The notes under the pieces: generated by a model
Database searches by the model: none
The model's input: the letters and a program-made list of their open reading frames with translations, nothing else
Told to the model about the DNA's origin: nothing
Shown here: positions 46,680-56,449 of the stretch, piece after piece
Numbering within the stretch: position 1 is the stretch's first letter
How the letters are laid out: the number at the start of each line of letters is the position of its first letter
Assembly (NCBI RefSeq): GCF_000196515.1
Contig: NC_014248.1
Span: 3,290,001 to 3,354,000, forward strand
Length of the DNA stretch: 64,000 nt
DNA from: 'Nostoc azollae' 0708
GTDB lineage: Bacteria > Cyanobacteriota > Cyanobacteriia > Cyanobacteriales > Nostocaceae
Direction: 5' to 3'
Position numbers and translations under genes: made by a program

Positions 46680-46756
46680 AAATTCAAAATGAATACGGCA
46701 TGAGCTTTTCAGAGATTTGGAATGGTTGGTTTATTTACGCCGTACTCTACTAGGCT
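46680..46756 (-). repeat. Dispersed repeat R3, copy 2 (inverted)
   Basis: GGCATGAGCTTTTCAGAGAT, TTGGAATGGTTGG, TTTATTTACGCC and GTACTCTACT, the reverse complement of 15716-15768 with a few differences. It is preceded by CTTTCAGAAGAGCTACCC, also seen near 50715 as CTTTCAGAGGAGCTTCCC. Confidence 0.7.
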
Positions 46757-46893
46757 AACCGTTAACTAAGAATGTTCACGGTGAATAGAATAAAAATTAC
46801 GACACAACATCATTTAGCGATGGGGTTTGGGGCGGTGAAGAAAAAATGAAGCCCCTACGCCCCAACTTAGGGGTTTGCCAAACTCCAATTAAA

Positions 46894-47225
46894 TTATATA
46901 ACTGCATAATCCGTATATGTCCCGATTTCTGGAGCTTAAAACCCCAACACAATATCTTTCTTTGCCAGCCCTGTTTCCACAAGTTATTGGGCTACTCTCA
47001 TTTCCATCATATTTTGCTCAATCTAAGTCTTTCCCTTCTTGATGTCCAAATGTAAAACACAACCATATACCCGCCGATATCCATCCCGTCCTACATTCAT
47101 TACCTGGTAATGGTCTTGTTTCGTATCAAAAATAGTGTAGCAATTGACCCATTGGCGATGGGCATAGCAGCATAATTCATCAACAATGACTGAACTATAT
47201 GGAGATAAGACTCTATTTTATCCAT
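46894..47225 (-). pseudogene. xisI: XisI-type fdxN-element excision controlling factor, degraded
   Basis: MDKIESYLHIVQSLLMNYAA, then a frameshift, then IFDTKQDHYQVMNVGRDGY, RRVYGCVLHLDIKKGK, a stop/shift, IEQNMMEMRVAQ, TAA, LVETGLAKKDIVLGF, TAA, APEIGTYTDYAVI. This is a whole XisI with at least two nonsense codons (CAA to TAA is likely) and shifts. The start overlaps the end of xisH by 13 bases, the usual coupled order. Confidence 0.85.
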
Positions 47226-47629
47226 TGCACAATCACCTCTTCAATCGGGGCATAAATAATTTGTTTCATTTGATATGTCTCCAATGAAATTTGTGCAAAT
47301 TCCTGCTTAAAAAAGGCTTCATCAGCAACTAGAGCCATGGCCAGATAGAGAATATGAGTTGGATCGCTAATTTCTAAGGCCACCCGATAATTCAAAAACT
47401 GTCCTAACGCACCATGGTAATCAGTCAGTGGGGAATGAATCAAAAAAGTTTTAATCTCAACTGCAATTTTTTCTTGGTCTTGCTCTGCTACTAACAGTTG
47501 CTGGGCACCTAAATCGATTTCAAACTTTGTTCCACCTACTTCCAGTAGCAAGGGATCATGGGTTATTTGCCACTACTCCTTCTCGAGAGCAATTCTAACC
47601 ACAGCATGAAATCTATCTTTAGCTGCCAT
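47213..47629 (-). pseudogene. xisH: XisH-type fdxN-element excision controlling factor, one nonsense codon
   Basis: MAAKDRFHAVVRIALEKE, TAG (47573-47575), WQITHDPLLLEVGGTKFEID, LGAQQLLVAEQDQEKIAVEI, KTFL, and VALEISDPTHILYLAMAL, ending EVIVQWIK. The frame is otherwise complete at 138 codons, and an internal restart gives 112 residues. The fold is a PD-(D/E)XK-like nuclease (IDLG and EIK). XisH and XisI are needed for fdxN element excision in Anabaena, but many paralogues occur in cyanobacteria. Confidence 0.88.
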
Positions 47630-48430
47630 CGTTATCTTTCTCTGATTTACTTGCAATTAATTATAGAACAACTGAAATAAAGAGCGGCTGTGGTGCGTTA
47701 ACCTGCTGAAAATTAGACCTATTCCAAAATTAATTTTATGTTATAATCTGGGCTTGTAGTTGTCTTAGCAAAAAGTTAGAGTTACAGGGTTATGTTTGAA
47801 TTAGTGATCGCAAAGAACACCAAAAATACATAAATAAAATCCAAAACTCCCTAGGTACCACAGAAATAATTTTGCAAGAGGTCTATTGGTTATAGAGCAG
47901 GAGTCAGGAGTAAAACTCTCTTGCTCTCTAGGTTTCGATTTAGATTCTGTACTTCATTGATCTGCAATCTCCTGTAGGAATATAAGGGGGAGAAACAAAT
48001 GCTAATCGTGAATAAAGCATCAAGAAATTGTATCGGCTCAATAAGTAGGGCAAGGGGAGAAAGATAAGGTAAGTAGGGGATACACAATGTAATAAAATAT
48101 GACAGATGACGCAAAAACTGGATTCGAGTAAAAAGTCGGGAGAGGAGTTACTGCAAACCATCGAGCCAAAAGGGATTGCAGACTAATCCATGCGTCAGAC
48201 AATAGAGAGAGATATTACTGAACCTAATAGAGAAATGGGCCTTGTGGAAATTTAACGCCTAAAATGCTTAAATATCAATTTAAGATACTCCCTCAATCGC
48301 GAAAATGTTGGAAACCTCTTCACCCAAAGACAGTAGACTTGATTTGAGGGATACACAATAGCAAAAATAACTATTAGAACAAACCGTAGCCATTAAAAAA
48401 GCTTTACTGATCAGCAATATAATTTTATAT
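47630..48430. other. Decayed intergenic region with repeat R4
   Basis: About 800 bases without a recognisable gene. 47817-47888 (AAGAACACCAAAAATACATA, ACTCCCTAGGTACCACAG, AATTTTGCAAGAGGTCTA) matches 56898-56975 block for block. The remainder shows only short chance ORFs on the minus strand. Confidence 0.5.
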
Positions 48431-48598
48431 ATGCTTATCATTGATAACCAGGAAATAAATTCCTATGAAAGGCTGGTTTTATCAAGTCGCGATAGGGACT
48501 TATTTATCTCTGTCATGGAAAATCCACCAGAACTGCAGGGAAAACTCAGAACCACCTTGAAAAAGTTTAGGGATAAATACAACAGCACTCAGGAGTAA
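48431..48598 (+). CDS. Short DUF1778/TacA-like antitoxin, N-terminally truncated
   Basis: 55 residues: MLIIDNQEINSYERLVLSSR, DRDLFISVMENPPELQGKL, ending KFRDKYNSTQE. LSSRDRDLF...ENPPE...LKKF is the C-terminal half of DUF1778 antitoxins, which normally have a ribbon-helix-helix N-terminus that is absent here. No GNAT toxin gene follows. Probably an orphan remnant, although it has its own ATG. Confidence 0.55.
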   Translation: MLIIDNQEINSYERLVLSSRDRDLFISVMENPPELQGKLRTTLKKFRDKYNSTQE

Positions 48599-48673
48599 AA
48601 CCTGCTTGATATGTGGTTTTTGATTAGAATTATATACGCACTCCTGAATCAGAGCCTTAGCTATTGTTATCAG

Positions 48674-48868
48674 TTATTTCTGTTTGGGTTTTTGTTGAAT
48701 ATAATTACGAAAGTCATCCATTTTTAATGGTTCTAGCCATTGATGACGCTCTTTTAGATAATCGATCGAACCAGATTCAAATCTGAGTAAAAATCTCCCA
48801 GCACCACCATAACCTAATTCTTGAATTAGTGCTTGGTAGCCTCTTCTCGAAATCTCACTGGCTTTCAC
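48674..48868 (-). CDS. Putative antitoxin paired with the PIN toxin
   Basis: 64 residues from GTG (VKASEISRRGYQALIQELG, then GGAGRFLLRFESGSIDYLKE and RHQWL). The motif RRGYQALxxELG...ARFLxxF..G..DY..ER is common to small partners of PIN-domain toxins. The start is two bases after the stop of the PIN gene. An upstream ORF extension to 48910 overlaps the toxin and is less likely. Confidence 0.7.
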   Translation of the reverse strand: MKASEISRRGYQALIQELGYGGAGRFLLRFESGSIDYLKERHQWLEPLKMDDFRNYIQQKPKQK

Positions 48869-48870
48869 TT

Positions 48871-49344
48871 CTAAAACTCCTGAATTACCTCTTGATCGTC
48901 CATTAACCAATTTACGGGATTGGCCACACTTATTTTAACATCATTAATATAACTCCTTGCTTTTCTTAACAGCCGGTCATCTGTCGTCAAAAAAATGTTA
49001 ATTCCGCTGCTTCTGCAAATGCTAAATAAGTGCAATGAATCATAGCAAGTAAAACCTATGTTACATAAAGTCTCTACTCTAGATTTAATATTTCCATTCG
49101 ACTCAATAAAAATATTGGCTGCGCCTAAAAAAGCCAATATTTGATCACGATGACCAGTATCAGGAATCTTTTGAAGCTGAAACTCTAGAGCATCACTGCT
49201 AACTAGCATTAAATTGCCGCGATCGCAAAATTCTAGAATTGAGACTACTGCTTCAGTTTGTAAACGAAGTCGATACTGTACGGGATCATCTACAATACGG
49301 CAGAAACAAGAGGAATCCATATAAATCCTCAAAGGTTTACTCAA
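48871..49344 (-). CDS. PIN-domain toxin (VapC-like)
   Basis: 157 residues. The acidic residues of the PIN fold lie in LRIYMDSSCF (first Asp), SSDALEFQL, CYDSLHLFSICRSS (Asp) and FLTTDDRLLRKA (Asp pair). It is expected to be an Mg2+-dependent ribonuclease held by the adjacent partner. The gene order is toxin first. It is one of the few intact toxin genes in the window. Confidence 0.82.
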   Translation of the reverse strand: MSKPLRIYMDSSCFCRIVDDPVQYRLRLQTEAVVSILEFCDRGNLMLVSSDALEFQLQKIPDTGHRDQILAFLGAANIFIESNGNIKSRVETLCNIGFTCYDSLHLFSICRSSGINIFLTTDDRLLRKARSYINDVKISVANPVNWLMDDQEVIQEF

Positions 49345-49475
49345 TATATATAAAACCTCCTTTAATGGTTAGGGGTTGTGAAGATTGTGATAATTGTAAA
49401 CACTTGCCAGTAGTCATTAGTCAGTCTCTCAGTGGTTTTTCTACTGACTACCGACTATTGACCACTGACAATTAG

Positions 49476-50468
49476 TTAAAACTGCCGTAAAAAACGCAAA
49501 TCGCTATTATACAAACGGCGAATATCATCAACTTGATGTAAAACCATTGTAAAACGTTCTACACCAAAACCGGCTGCAAACCCACTATAAATCTCTGGAT
49601 TATAACCCACAGATTTTAATACGTTCGGGTCAACCATACCGCAACCCATCACTTCTAACCAGCGTCCATTCCACTGTAAATCTACCTCAGCAGAAGGTTC
49701 GGTAAAGGGGAAATAACTAGCGCGGAAACGAATTGGTAAATCACCAAACATTGCTTGTAAAAATATCTTCACAGTGCCTTTAAGGTCTGTAAAAGTTAGT
49801 CCTTCATCAACTGCTAACAGTTCAATTTGATGAAAAACTGCGGAGTGGGTTGCATCTACATCATCTCTTCGATAAACTCGACCTGGGGCAACGATGCGAA
49901 ATGGTGGTTCTTCCTTTTCCATGTACCGTATTTGCACAGATGAGGTGTGAGTCCGCAGTAAATTACCATCTGGTAAATAAAAGGTATCCTGCATATCACG
50001 GGCTGGATGGTCTTGAGGGGTGTTAAGAGCCTCAAAATTGTAGTAATCTGTTTCCATCTCTGACCCTTGGGCGACAGTGTAGCCCATACCGACAAAGATA
50101 TCTAGTGCCTGATCAATTATCCCATTGAGGGGATGTATGCGACCTTGGGGGCGATAAATACCCGGCATTGTCACATCTAAAGTTTCAGCCTCTAGTTGTG
50201 CTTGAATTTGAGCAGATTCTAAAGCGGCGCGTTGCTGGTCAAGACTGTTTTGTAAAGCTTCTTTAACTGTATTGGCGATCGCTCCAATTTTTGGACGTTC
50301 CTCCGCACTCATCTCTACCATGCTGCGTAATAGCGCCCCTAATTGCCCTTTTTTACCCAAATAGTTAACTCTGAGTTCTTCCAGGCGTTCTAGGGTATCG
50401 GCAAATGCGACTGCTGCTTCTGCTTCCTGCCGCAATGCTAAAAGTTGATCCTCTAAATTACTAGTCAT
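49476..50468 (-). CDS. pheS: Phenylalanine-tRNA ligase alpha subunit
   Basis: 330 residues, full length. The N-terminal coiled coil with [15 protein letters not shown] is followed by the class II core: [35 protein letters not shown] (motif 2 region), [25 protein letters not shown] and [10 protein letters not shown], with motif 3 [12 protein letters not shown]. It charges tRNA-Phe with PheT, which is not in this window. It is flanked by 7-mer repeats. Confidence 0.97.
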   Translation of the reverse strand: MTSNLEDQLLALRQEAEAAVAFADTLERLEELRVNYLGKKGQLGALLRSMVEMSAEERPKIGAIANTVKEALQNSLDQQRAALESAQIQAQLEAETLDVTMPGIYRPQGRIHPLNGIIDQALDIFVGMGYTVAQGSEMETDYYNFEALNTPQDHPARDMQDTFYLPDGNLLRTHTSSVQIRYMEKEEPPFRIVAPGRVYRRDDVDATHSAVFHQIELLAVDEGLTFTDLKGTVKIFLQAMFGDLPIRFRASYFPFTEPSAEVDLQWNGRWLEVMGCGMVDPNVLKSVGYNPEIYSGFAAGFGVERFTMVLHQVDDIRRLYNSDLRFLRQF

Positions 50469-50505
50469 TAGTTATTAGTCATTAGTTATTAGTCAGTGGT
50501 CAATG
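50461..50505. repeat. Short tandem 7-mer repeats (STRR-like)
   Basis: TAGTCATTAGTTATTAGTCA-type heptamers immediately upstream of pheS. The same units recur at 51075-51150 ahead of surE. Confidence 0.75.
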
Positions 50506-50732
50506 GCAAAATACAAACAACCAAAAACTGACAAAGGACGATTAACCTTAGCAATGTGCCAGTAATTAAGTCAACGGCATCAGTTAAAGCCTCTCCTATC
50601 TTTAGCAGTTTAGAAGCGATTAGCCGTAAGCTTACCTCGACCTAAAGGCACAAGGCTTGAGTCACAGATTTGAATCATCAGGAAGAGAGAGAATTGCCCA
50701 CGCCACTTGCTGCTTCTTTCAGAGGAGCTTCC

Positions 50733-50900
50733 CTAACAAGTCGGCAGAGCCGCCCAACGCAGTGGATCCTCTAATTGACAATTCATCCCTGGATTTTCAG
50801 GAAGGCTTACAGACTTCCCCAAAGGAGCAATATTAATAGCAGGGTTTAGATCACCATCATGTTCAAATCCACAATGCCCACACTTAAAAACTTTCCCCTA
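50733..50900 (-). pseudogene. TnpB (IS200/IS605 OrfB) C-terminal remnant
   Basis: Minus-strand KVFKCGHCGFEHDGDLNPAI then NIAPLGKSVSLPENPGMNC and a TAG at 50733-50735. CGHCGFEHDxDLNAAINI is the end of TnpB: the second half of the zinc ribbon followed by the last RuvC acidic residue. The rest of the protein is gone. The TnpB family is an RNA-guided nuclease; nothing functional remains. Confidence 0.8.
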
Positions 50901-51059
50901 GGGATAGGACCTACCCTTGATTGGGTGAATATCTCCCCATCGGGAACAAGTTTAACTGGTATATGCAGGTAGGACGAACACAACTTTTACGTCGGCAATC
51001 AAGGTTGTGTATCCAACAAATTTTCTACCCCTTTTTCTGATGAGAAATTTTTTTCTTGC

Positions 51060-51154
51060 CTTTGTGACCAAAAACACTGACAACTGACACCCAGTTAATG
51101 ACTAATAACTAATGACCACTAATTTAATGACCAATGACTAATGACCAATGACAC
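51060..51154. repeat. Short tandem 7-mer repeats ahead of surE
   Basis: Repeated AATGACTAATAACTAATGAC and AATGACCAATGACTAATGAC units, ending one base before the surE ATG. The repeat therefore occupies the position of a leader, and no separate ribosome site is seen. Confidence 0.75.
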
Positions 51155-51952
51155 ATGAAATTACTAATTAGCAACGATGACGGTATTTCCGCTTTGGGTA
51201 TCCGCACCTTAGCCAACACTCTAGCCGAAGCCGGCCATGATGTTAGTGTAGTTTGTCCAGATCGAGAGCGCTCGGCAACAGGACATGGATTAACCTTACA
51301 TCAACCGATTCGCGCTGAAATGGTTGAATCCCTGTTTCATCCTGCTATCAATGCTTGGGCTTGTGACGGTACACCCTCCGACTGTGTAAAATTAGCTTTG
51401 TGGGCTTTGCTCGATTCCCCTCCTGAGTTGGTGTTATCTGGAATTAACCAAGGTGCCAATTTAGGAACGGAAATCCTTTACTCAGGAACTGTTTCGGCAG
51501 CAATGGAAGGTATAATAGAAGGCATTCCTAGTATTGCCCTCAGTCTGACTAGTCATACTCACAAAAACTTTGAACCAGCAGCCAAATTTGCCAAACTTCT
51601 AGTTGACCAACTGACAGCAGAACCATTACCAGATTTAATGTTACTTAACGTCAACATTCCTCCTATTCCCTGGGAAGAAATTGTTGGTGCAACTCTTACC
51701 CGTCAAGGAGTGCGTCGCTATGTAGATGTTTTTAACAAGCGAGTAGATCCCCGTGGCAAAACTTACTACTGGTTAACGGGAGAGGTTCTAGAAGATGTGC
51801 AACCACCAGCAGGTTTAAATCTGCCGTCAGATATCCCCACTGATGTAGAAGTCATGCGTAATAACTTCATTAGTATTACTCCATTGCAATACAATCTTAC
51901 TTATGCCAATGGACTGCATCAACTCTCCAGGTGGGAATTTAAATTCCCCTAA
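51155..51952 (+). CDS. surE: 5'/3'-nucleotidase SurE
   Basis: 265 residues. [17 protein letters not shown] carries the metal-binding NDDG, followed by [22 protein letters not shown] and [20 protein letters not shown] with the conserved Asn. SurE removes phosphate from nucleoside 5' and 3' monophosphates in stationary-phase survival. The reading frame is intact, and the start overlaps the end of a 7-mer repeat array. Confidence 0.96.
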   Translation: MKLLISNDDGISALGIRTLANTLAEAGHDVSVVCPDRERSATGHGLTLHQPIRAEMVESLFHPAINAWACDGTPSDCVKLALWALLDSPPELVLSGINQGANLGTEILYSGTVSAAMEGIIEGIPSIALSLTSHTHKNFEPAAKFAKLLVDQLTAEPLPDLMLLNVNIPPIPWEEIVGATLTRQGVRRYVDVFNKRVDPRGKTYYWLTGEVLEDVQPPAGLNLPSDIPTDVEVMRNNFISITPLQYNLTYANGLHQLSRWEFKFP

Positions 51953-52197
51953 GTTTTTTGGTATTAGGTTAAGACTGTAGTGTCAATTAAATCTTTTACA
52001 ATCAAATTGACCATATAGATTTAGGCATTTTATTCGGATAAATGACTACATAATAAATTATGGTGCATTGAGAATTAATTATACTCTATTTGCTTAACCC
52101 GGTATCTACTATTAAAGAATGATACAAATCAGCCAACTCAGAGCAAAATGACAAAAGTTAGAAACAAAGAACTTTTGACTTTTAACTTTCTTGTAAC

Positions 52198-52241
52198 GGT
52201 TATAGGGTATGATTTTGTACTAAAAAACATACCCTATAACC
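52198..52241. repeat. Perfect 14-bp inverted repeat upstream of the MBL hydrolase gene
   Basis: GGTTATAGGGTATG, 16 bases, CATACCCTATAACC. It lies in the 370-bp gap between surE and the hydrolase, 83 bases before the hydrolase ATG. No T run follows, so an operator or processing hairpin is as likely as a terminator. Confidence 0.75.
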
Positions 52242-52323
52242 AAGATGCTAAGACAGCATAAACTAAAAAACATAAGAAGCCTTTTTTTGATTGATTACCC
52301 GCTCAGTCCAGCAACCAACACCC

Positions 52324-53250
52324 ATGTCTAGGATAGAGAATCAATTTACAGTCCAATTTTGGGGCGTTAGGGGCAGCATCCCCTGTCCAGGTTCAAGCAC
52401 AGTTCGCTATGGTGGTAATACCCCTTGCGTAGCCATGCAAGTCGGGGGTAAACGCTTAATCTTTGATTGTGGTACGGGAGTCCACGTTTTAGGTCAATCG
52501 CTATTGTCCCAAATGCCCGTAGAAGGTCATATCTTCTTCACTCACTCCCATTGGGATCACATGCAGGGGTTTCCTTTCTTTAGCCCAGCTTTTATCAAAG
52601 GTAATCAATTTAATATTTATGGAGCGATCGCTCCTGATGGCTCTACCATTGAACAACGTCTCAATGACCAGATGCTTCATCCCAACTTCCCTGTACCCTT
52701 GCAGATTATGCAAGCTAATTTGAATTTTCACAACATTAAAGCAGGGCAGCCCATCCAGATTGATGACATTATGATAGAAACCAGGCATTTAAACCATCCC
52801 GGTGAAGCTGTGGGATATAGAGTTAACTGGCATGGTGGATCTGCTGTTTACATCACAGATACAGAACATTTACCTGAGAAATTGGACCAAAATGTTCTCT
52901 GGTTGGCTCGCAATGCCGACATCTTGATTTACGATTCCACTTATACTGATGATGAATACCATTCCCCAAAATTACCAAAAATTGGCTGGGGACATTCTAC
53001 TTGGCAAGAAGCTGTGAAAGTAGCACAAGCAGCCAACGTCAAAACTCTGGTAATTTACCATCATGATCCTGGCCACAACGATGATTTCTTAGATAATGTA
53101 GGCAAACAAGTATTTGAGAAATTTCCTGGTGCAATCATGGCTAGAGAGGGATTAATACTCCAAGTTCCGGTTTTAGATCCTTTATCAGAATCAATAGACC
53201 TGTCAGGAAAATTAACTTGGTGTGAAAAAAATGGTAGAAGGGAATTTTGA
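52324..53250 (+). CDS. MBL-fold metallo-hydrolase
   Basis: 308 residues from MSRIENQFTVQFWGVRGSIP; the longer frame from 52291 lacks a better start. Zinc site THSHWDHMQGFPFF, then HLNHPGEAVGYR, ITDTEH, YDSTYTDDEY and YHHDPGHNDDF. WGVRGSIPxPG...RYGGNT at the N-terminus marks a subgroup related to phosphodiesterase and tRNase Z-like hydrolases. The substrate is unknown. It is downstream of a strong inverted repeat. Confidence 0.88.
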   Translation: MSRIENQFTVQFWGVRGSIPCPGSSTVRYGGNTPCVAMQVGGKRLIFDCGTGVHVLGQSLLSQMPVEGHIFFTHSHWDHMQGFPFFSPAFIKGNQFNIYGAIAPDGSTIEQRLNDQMLHPNFPVPLQIMQANLNFHNIKAGQPIQIDDIMIETRHLNHPGEAVGYRVNWHGGSAVYITDTEHLPEKLDQNVLWLARNADILIYDSTYTDDEYHSPKLPKIGWGHSTWQEAVKVAQAANVKTLVIYHHDPGHNDDFLDNVGKQVFEKFPGAIMAREGLILQVPVLDPLSESIDLSGKLTWCEKNGRREF

Positions 53251-53267
53251 GGGTGTAGGAAAAGGAA

Positions 53268-53890
53268 AAATCCACTAAATTAACTATATTCAAGAATATC
53301 CACATCGTAGAAAACAAATACTGGGAATAACTAACCATCAGTTTCAAGACTTGTTAGCCCAATGTGAAATGTAGCATAAAAAACTTCAAGGTGACATAGA
53401 AAGTAAAAAGATAGGTATAAATCAGAAAGGAGGAGGGGGGAAACGGAAACTAGAGATAAAAGAAAAAAGAAGAGCTATGTCTATGCTTGTTCTAGTGGAG
53501 GAAAATGCCAACATTTGAGGTTTTAGGTTTGCATTTCGGTATATGGAAAACGGAAGCAAAGGACACATTTCATTACTGGCTAGAGATATTACGAAATGTG
53601 TTCCCTCCTAGTCTCCTTAAACAGGTAGAAAAACATGATAGTGATTATGCCATGGCGACTCAGAACAAAAGGCAGGAAACAAAGAGTTTTCCACCAAAGG
53701 TATTTTTGTTGAACAGGTCATTAGACTTGTAAAAATATTCCGGGTACCTCAACAAAGATTTCCCCTGAATTCCCCAATTTACTCACAAGTGATTCTTAGT
53801 AACTATTTGTGGTTTAGTCACATTAGAAATTGGTTCATTAGTTTTGCCCATTTCATAAATGTTATGGATATGAGGTCAGTTATGAATTAG
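53268..53890 (+). pseudogene. DDE_Tnp_4-type (IS5-like) transposase, internally deleted
   Basis: Pieces in different frames: NYIQEYPHRRKQILGITNHQ, FQDLLAQCEM, TAG, HKKLQGDIESKKIGINQKGG, then MPTFEVLGLHFGIWKTEAKD, FHYWLEILRNVFPPSLLKQV, and after a deletion KGIFVEQVIRLVKIFRVPQQ and NSPIYSQVIL. The catalytic core between is missing. It directly follows the MBL hydrolase gene. Confidence 0.7.
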
Positions 53891-54154
53891 TTATCAACAT
53901 CTTCATGGATAGGAACTATCCGTAACTATTCCCAACCGTGATTTTTTCCTTGGCTATTTCCTCATCTTAACACTATGGAAAGCCAGACACATACTCCTTT
54001 CTAAATTTTCGGCCCTCTTTTTTGCCAATTGGCAAGTAAGTATCCAGAATTCAGACGAGGGATTTTTGAGGGGTAGGTAACTCTCCCCAGCAAAAATAGA
54101 GGTGACAGAGCTTGTTGCTGACAGCTAGAATAAACCTAAAATCCCAGAATCCAC

Positions 54155-55255
54155 GTGCTAAATTTGTTTCAAAATGGGTGTTCCGTGTTGGTTACTTCTT
54201 CAACTGAAGGAATACTAACACCAACTGCTGTTGCTCTTGGCAAATTTGATGGTGTTCATATTGGTCATCAAAGGGTAATTCAACCAATTTTGCCCTCAGC
54301 CCAGGATCAGGAACGACGGGGAAACGGGGAGAACTTAGCAGAAAAATCAACCCTTCCAACCGGGAATCTAACACCCCTAGAATCACAAAAAAAGCGAATA
54401 CACTCGACAGTTGTCACCTTTGATCCTCATCCACACGAGTTTTTTACAGGACAACCCCGTACTTTGTTGACACCACTTGATGAAAAAGTTGAACAGTTGC
54501 GATCGCTTGGGGTAGAACAACTAGTATTATTACCCTTCGATAAAGAGCTATCTGCCCTCTCACCCCAAGATTTCGTAGCAAAAATACTTGTCCAACAACT
54601 ACAATGTCAACAAATCAGTGTGGGAGAAGATTTCTGTTTTGGCAAAAAGCGCACAGGTACAGCCAAAGATTTGCAAACTCTCGCTGCCAAATTCAATATA
54701 CCCGTCACCATAGTTCCCATCCAAACTGATATAGATGAATTGTCCACAAAGAGCAGTGACATCAATACCACACTGACCGAGAACAATCGGATTAGCACTT
54801 CATTAATTCGTCAAAGTTTGGAAGCAGGGGATATAGAAAAAGCAAACCGCCTACTAGGAAGACCCTATACCCTAACGGGTGTAGTGATACCAGGTCAAAA
54901 ATTAGGTAGAACCATTGGCTTTCCCACCGCAAACCTGCAACTACCAAAAGATAAATTTTTACCCCATCAAGGAGTTTACGCAGTACGGGTTGTTATCCAT
55001 AGCCAAAACCCAGAAGTGTCTGCTAATGAGAACTTAGGAGTAATGAATATAGGCAACCGCCCCACCGTTAATGGTACTCATTTTGCTGTAGAAGTACATC
55101 TGTTTGATTGGCCTGATGATTTATACAGTAAAGAACTAGTTGTTCAGCTAGTAAAATTTTTGCGCCCTGAACAAAAATTTCCTTCCCTAGAAGCCCTAAA
55201 AACCCAAATTCAACTGGACTGCACTGTAGCCAGAGAAATTTTAGCATCATACTGA
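54155..55255 (+). CDS. ribF: Bifunctional riboflavin kinase/FAD synthetase
   Basis: 366 residues from GTG. The FAD synthetase half has TAVALGKFDGVHIGHQRVI (nucleotidyltransferase HIGH-type motif), VVTFDPHPHEFF and ISTSLIRQSL. The kinase half has LGRTIGFPTANLQL, GVYAV and NRPTVNGTHFAVEVHLFDW. A low-complexity insert of ~30 residues (QERRGNGENLAEKSTLP) interrupts the first domain. It makes FMN and FAD from riboflavin. Intact. Confidence 0.95.
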   Translation: MLNLFQNGCSVLVTSSTEGILTPTAVALGKFDGVHIGHQRVIQPILPSAQDQERRGNGENLAEKSTLPTGNLTPLESQKKRIHSTVVTFDPHPHEFFTGQPRTLLTPLDEKVEQLRSLGVEQLVLLPFDKELSALSPQDFVAKILVQQLQCQQISVGEDFCFGKKRTGTAKDLQTLAAKFNIPVTIVPIQTDIDELSTKSSDINTTLTENNRISTSLIRQSLEAGDIEKANRLLGRPYTLTGVVIPGQKLGRTIGFPTANLQLPKDKFLPHQGVYAVRVVIHSQNPEVSANENLGVMNIGNRPTVNGTHFAVEVHLFDWPDDLYSKELVVQLVKFLRPEQKFPSLEALKTQIQLDCTVAREILASY

Positions 55256-55312
55256 ATTTTTAGCATCATACTGAATTTGGATAATTACTAGGGAACACTG
55301 TATATATTGGTG

Positions 55313-55418
55313 ATTGGGCATTGGGCATGGGGCATTGGGCATTAGGAAAATTACTTCCCCATCTCCCCCATCTCCCTCATCTCCCCATCTTCCCCAATCC
55401 CAAGTACCCAATCCCCAG
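55313..55418. repeat. GGGCATT and CATCTCCCC tandem repeats before moxR
   Basis: TTGGGCATTGGGCATGGGGC units followed by CCCCATCTCCCCCATCTCCC units and CCCAATCCC runs, ending at the moxR start codon. Confidence 0.7.
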
Positions 55419-55419
55419 C

Positions 55420-56332
55420 ATGAGAGAAAAAATCGAGATTTTAACACAAAATCTGGCTCGTACCATTGTTGCTAAACATGAGGCCATTCGCTTGGTGGTA
55501 GTTGCTTTACTTGGTGGTGGTCACCCTTTGTTAGAAGATGTACCAGGAGTTGGTAAAACCCTCCTGGCCAAATCTTTAGCACGTTCTGTAGATAGCAGAT
55601 TTCAGCGGCTACAATGAATGTAGCCCCGATTTACTCCCCACTGACATTACAGGCACAAATATTTGGAATCCTAAAAGCAGTGAATTTACCTTTATGCCGG
55701 GGCCAGTATTTGCTAACGTCCTACTAGCTGATTAAATTAACCGTGCTACTCCCCGCACCCAGTCAGCTTTCCTGGAAGTAATGGAAGAACGTCAGGTGAA
55801 GGTTGATGGTGTGTCCCATACTGTTCCTCAGCCCTTTTTTGTGATTGCTACTCAAAACCCCATTGAGTACCAAGGGACGTTTCCTTTAGCAGAAGCACAG
55901 ATGGATCGATTTATGCTGTCTTTGAGTTTGGGTTATCCTTCGGAGTCAGATGAATTACAAATGCTGGAAAATCTAGATAATGGTATTCAATTAGCTGATT
56001 TGGCGCCTTGTATTACTTTGGATGAGGTGGCTGAGTTACGCCAACTCTGCTCAAAAGTAAAAGTAGAAACTTCCTTGCAACAATACATCTTAGAATTGGT
56101 GCGGACAACCAGACAGGATGAGGAAATTAGTCTTGGTGTTAGTCCACGTGGTACGGTGGCATTACAAAAAGCGACCCAAGCATTAGCTTTTATTTTAGGA
56201 CGAGATTATACTATTCCCGATGATGTGAAATCTCTTGCACCTCACGTTCTTTGTCATCGCCTGATTCCTAGAGGTGGAAGGAATGCTAAAGATATAGTTG
56301 ATGGGATCTTGCGATCGGTTGCTATTCCGTAA
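55420..56332 (+). pseudogene. MoxR-family AAA+ ATPase, frameshifted and stopped
   Basis: MREKIEILTQNLARTIVAKH, Walker A EDVPGVGKTLLAKS, then FQRLQ, where AATG is duplicated (AATGAATG, 55613-55620), breaking [13 protein letters not shown]. Walker B region LLAD is followed by TAA where Glu is expected (LAD-E-INRATP). The rest is complete: AFLEVMEERQVKVDG, IATQNPIEYQGTFPLAEAQM and VSPRGTVAL. MoxR ATPases act with von Willebrand-factor A proteins as chaperones; no such gene follows here. Two lesions make it non-functional. Confidence 0.9.
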
Positions 56333-56449
56333 TTTTTAAAAGGTAAATAAATGTATCCAGAACTGCTGGCTTGTCTTGCTGCGGTGATTTCCCTTGATAA
56401 ACAAGTCAGCGATGGGTAACATAAAAAAATTAATTGTAGAATATAAAAA

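Noticed and set aside
47890-48161. Overlapping minus-strand ORFs of 73-74 codons.
   Set aside because: Both are unlike known proteins, differ only in frame, have no start signal, and lie in an otherwise decayed stretch.
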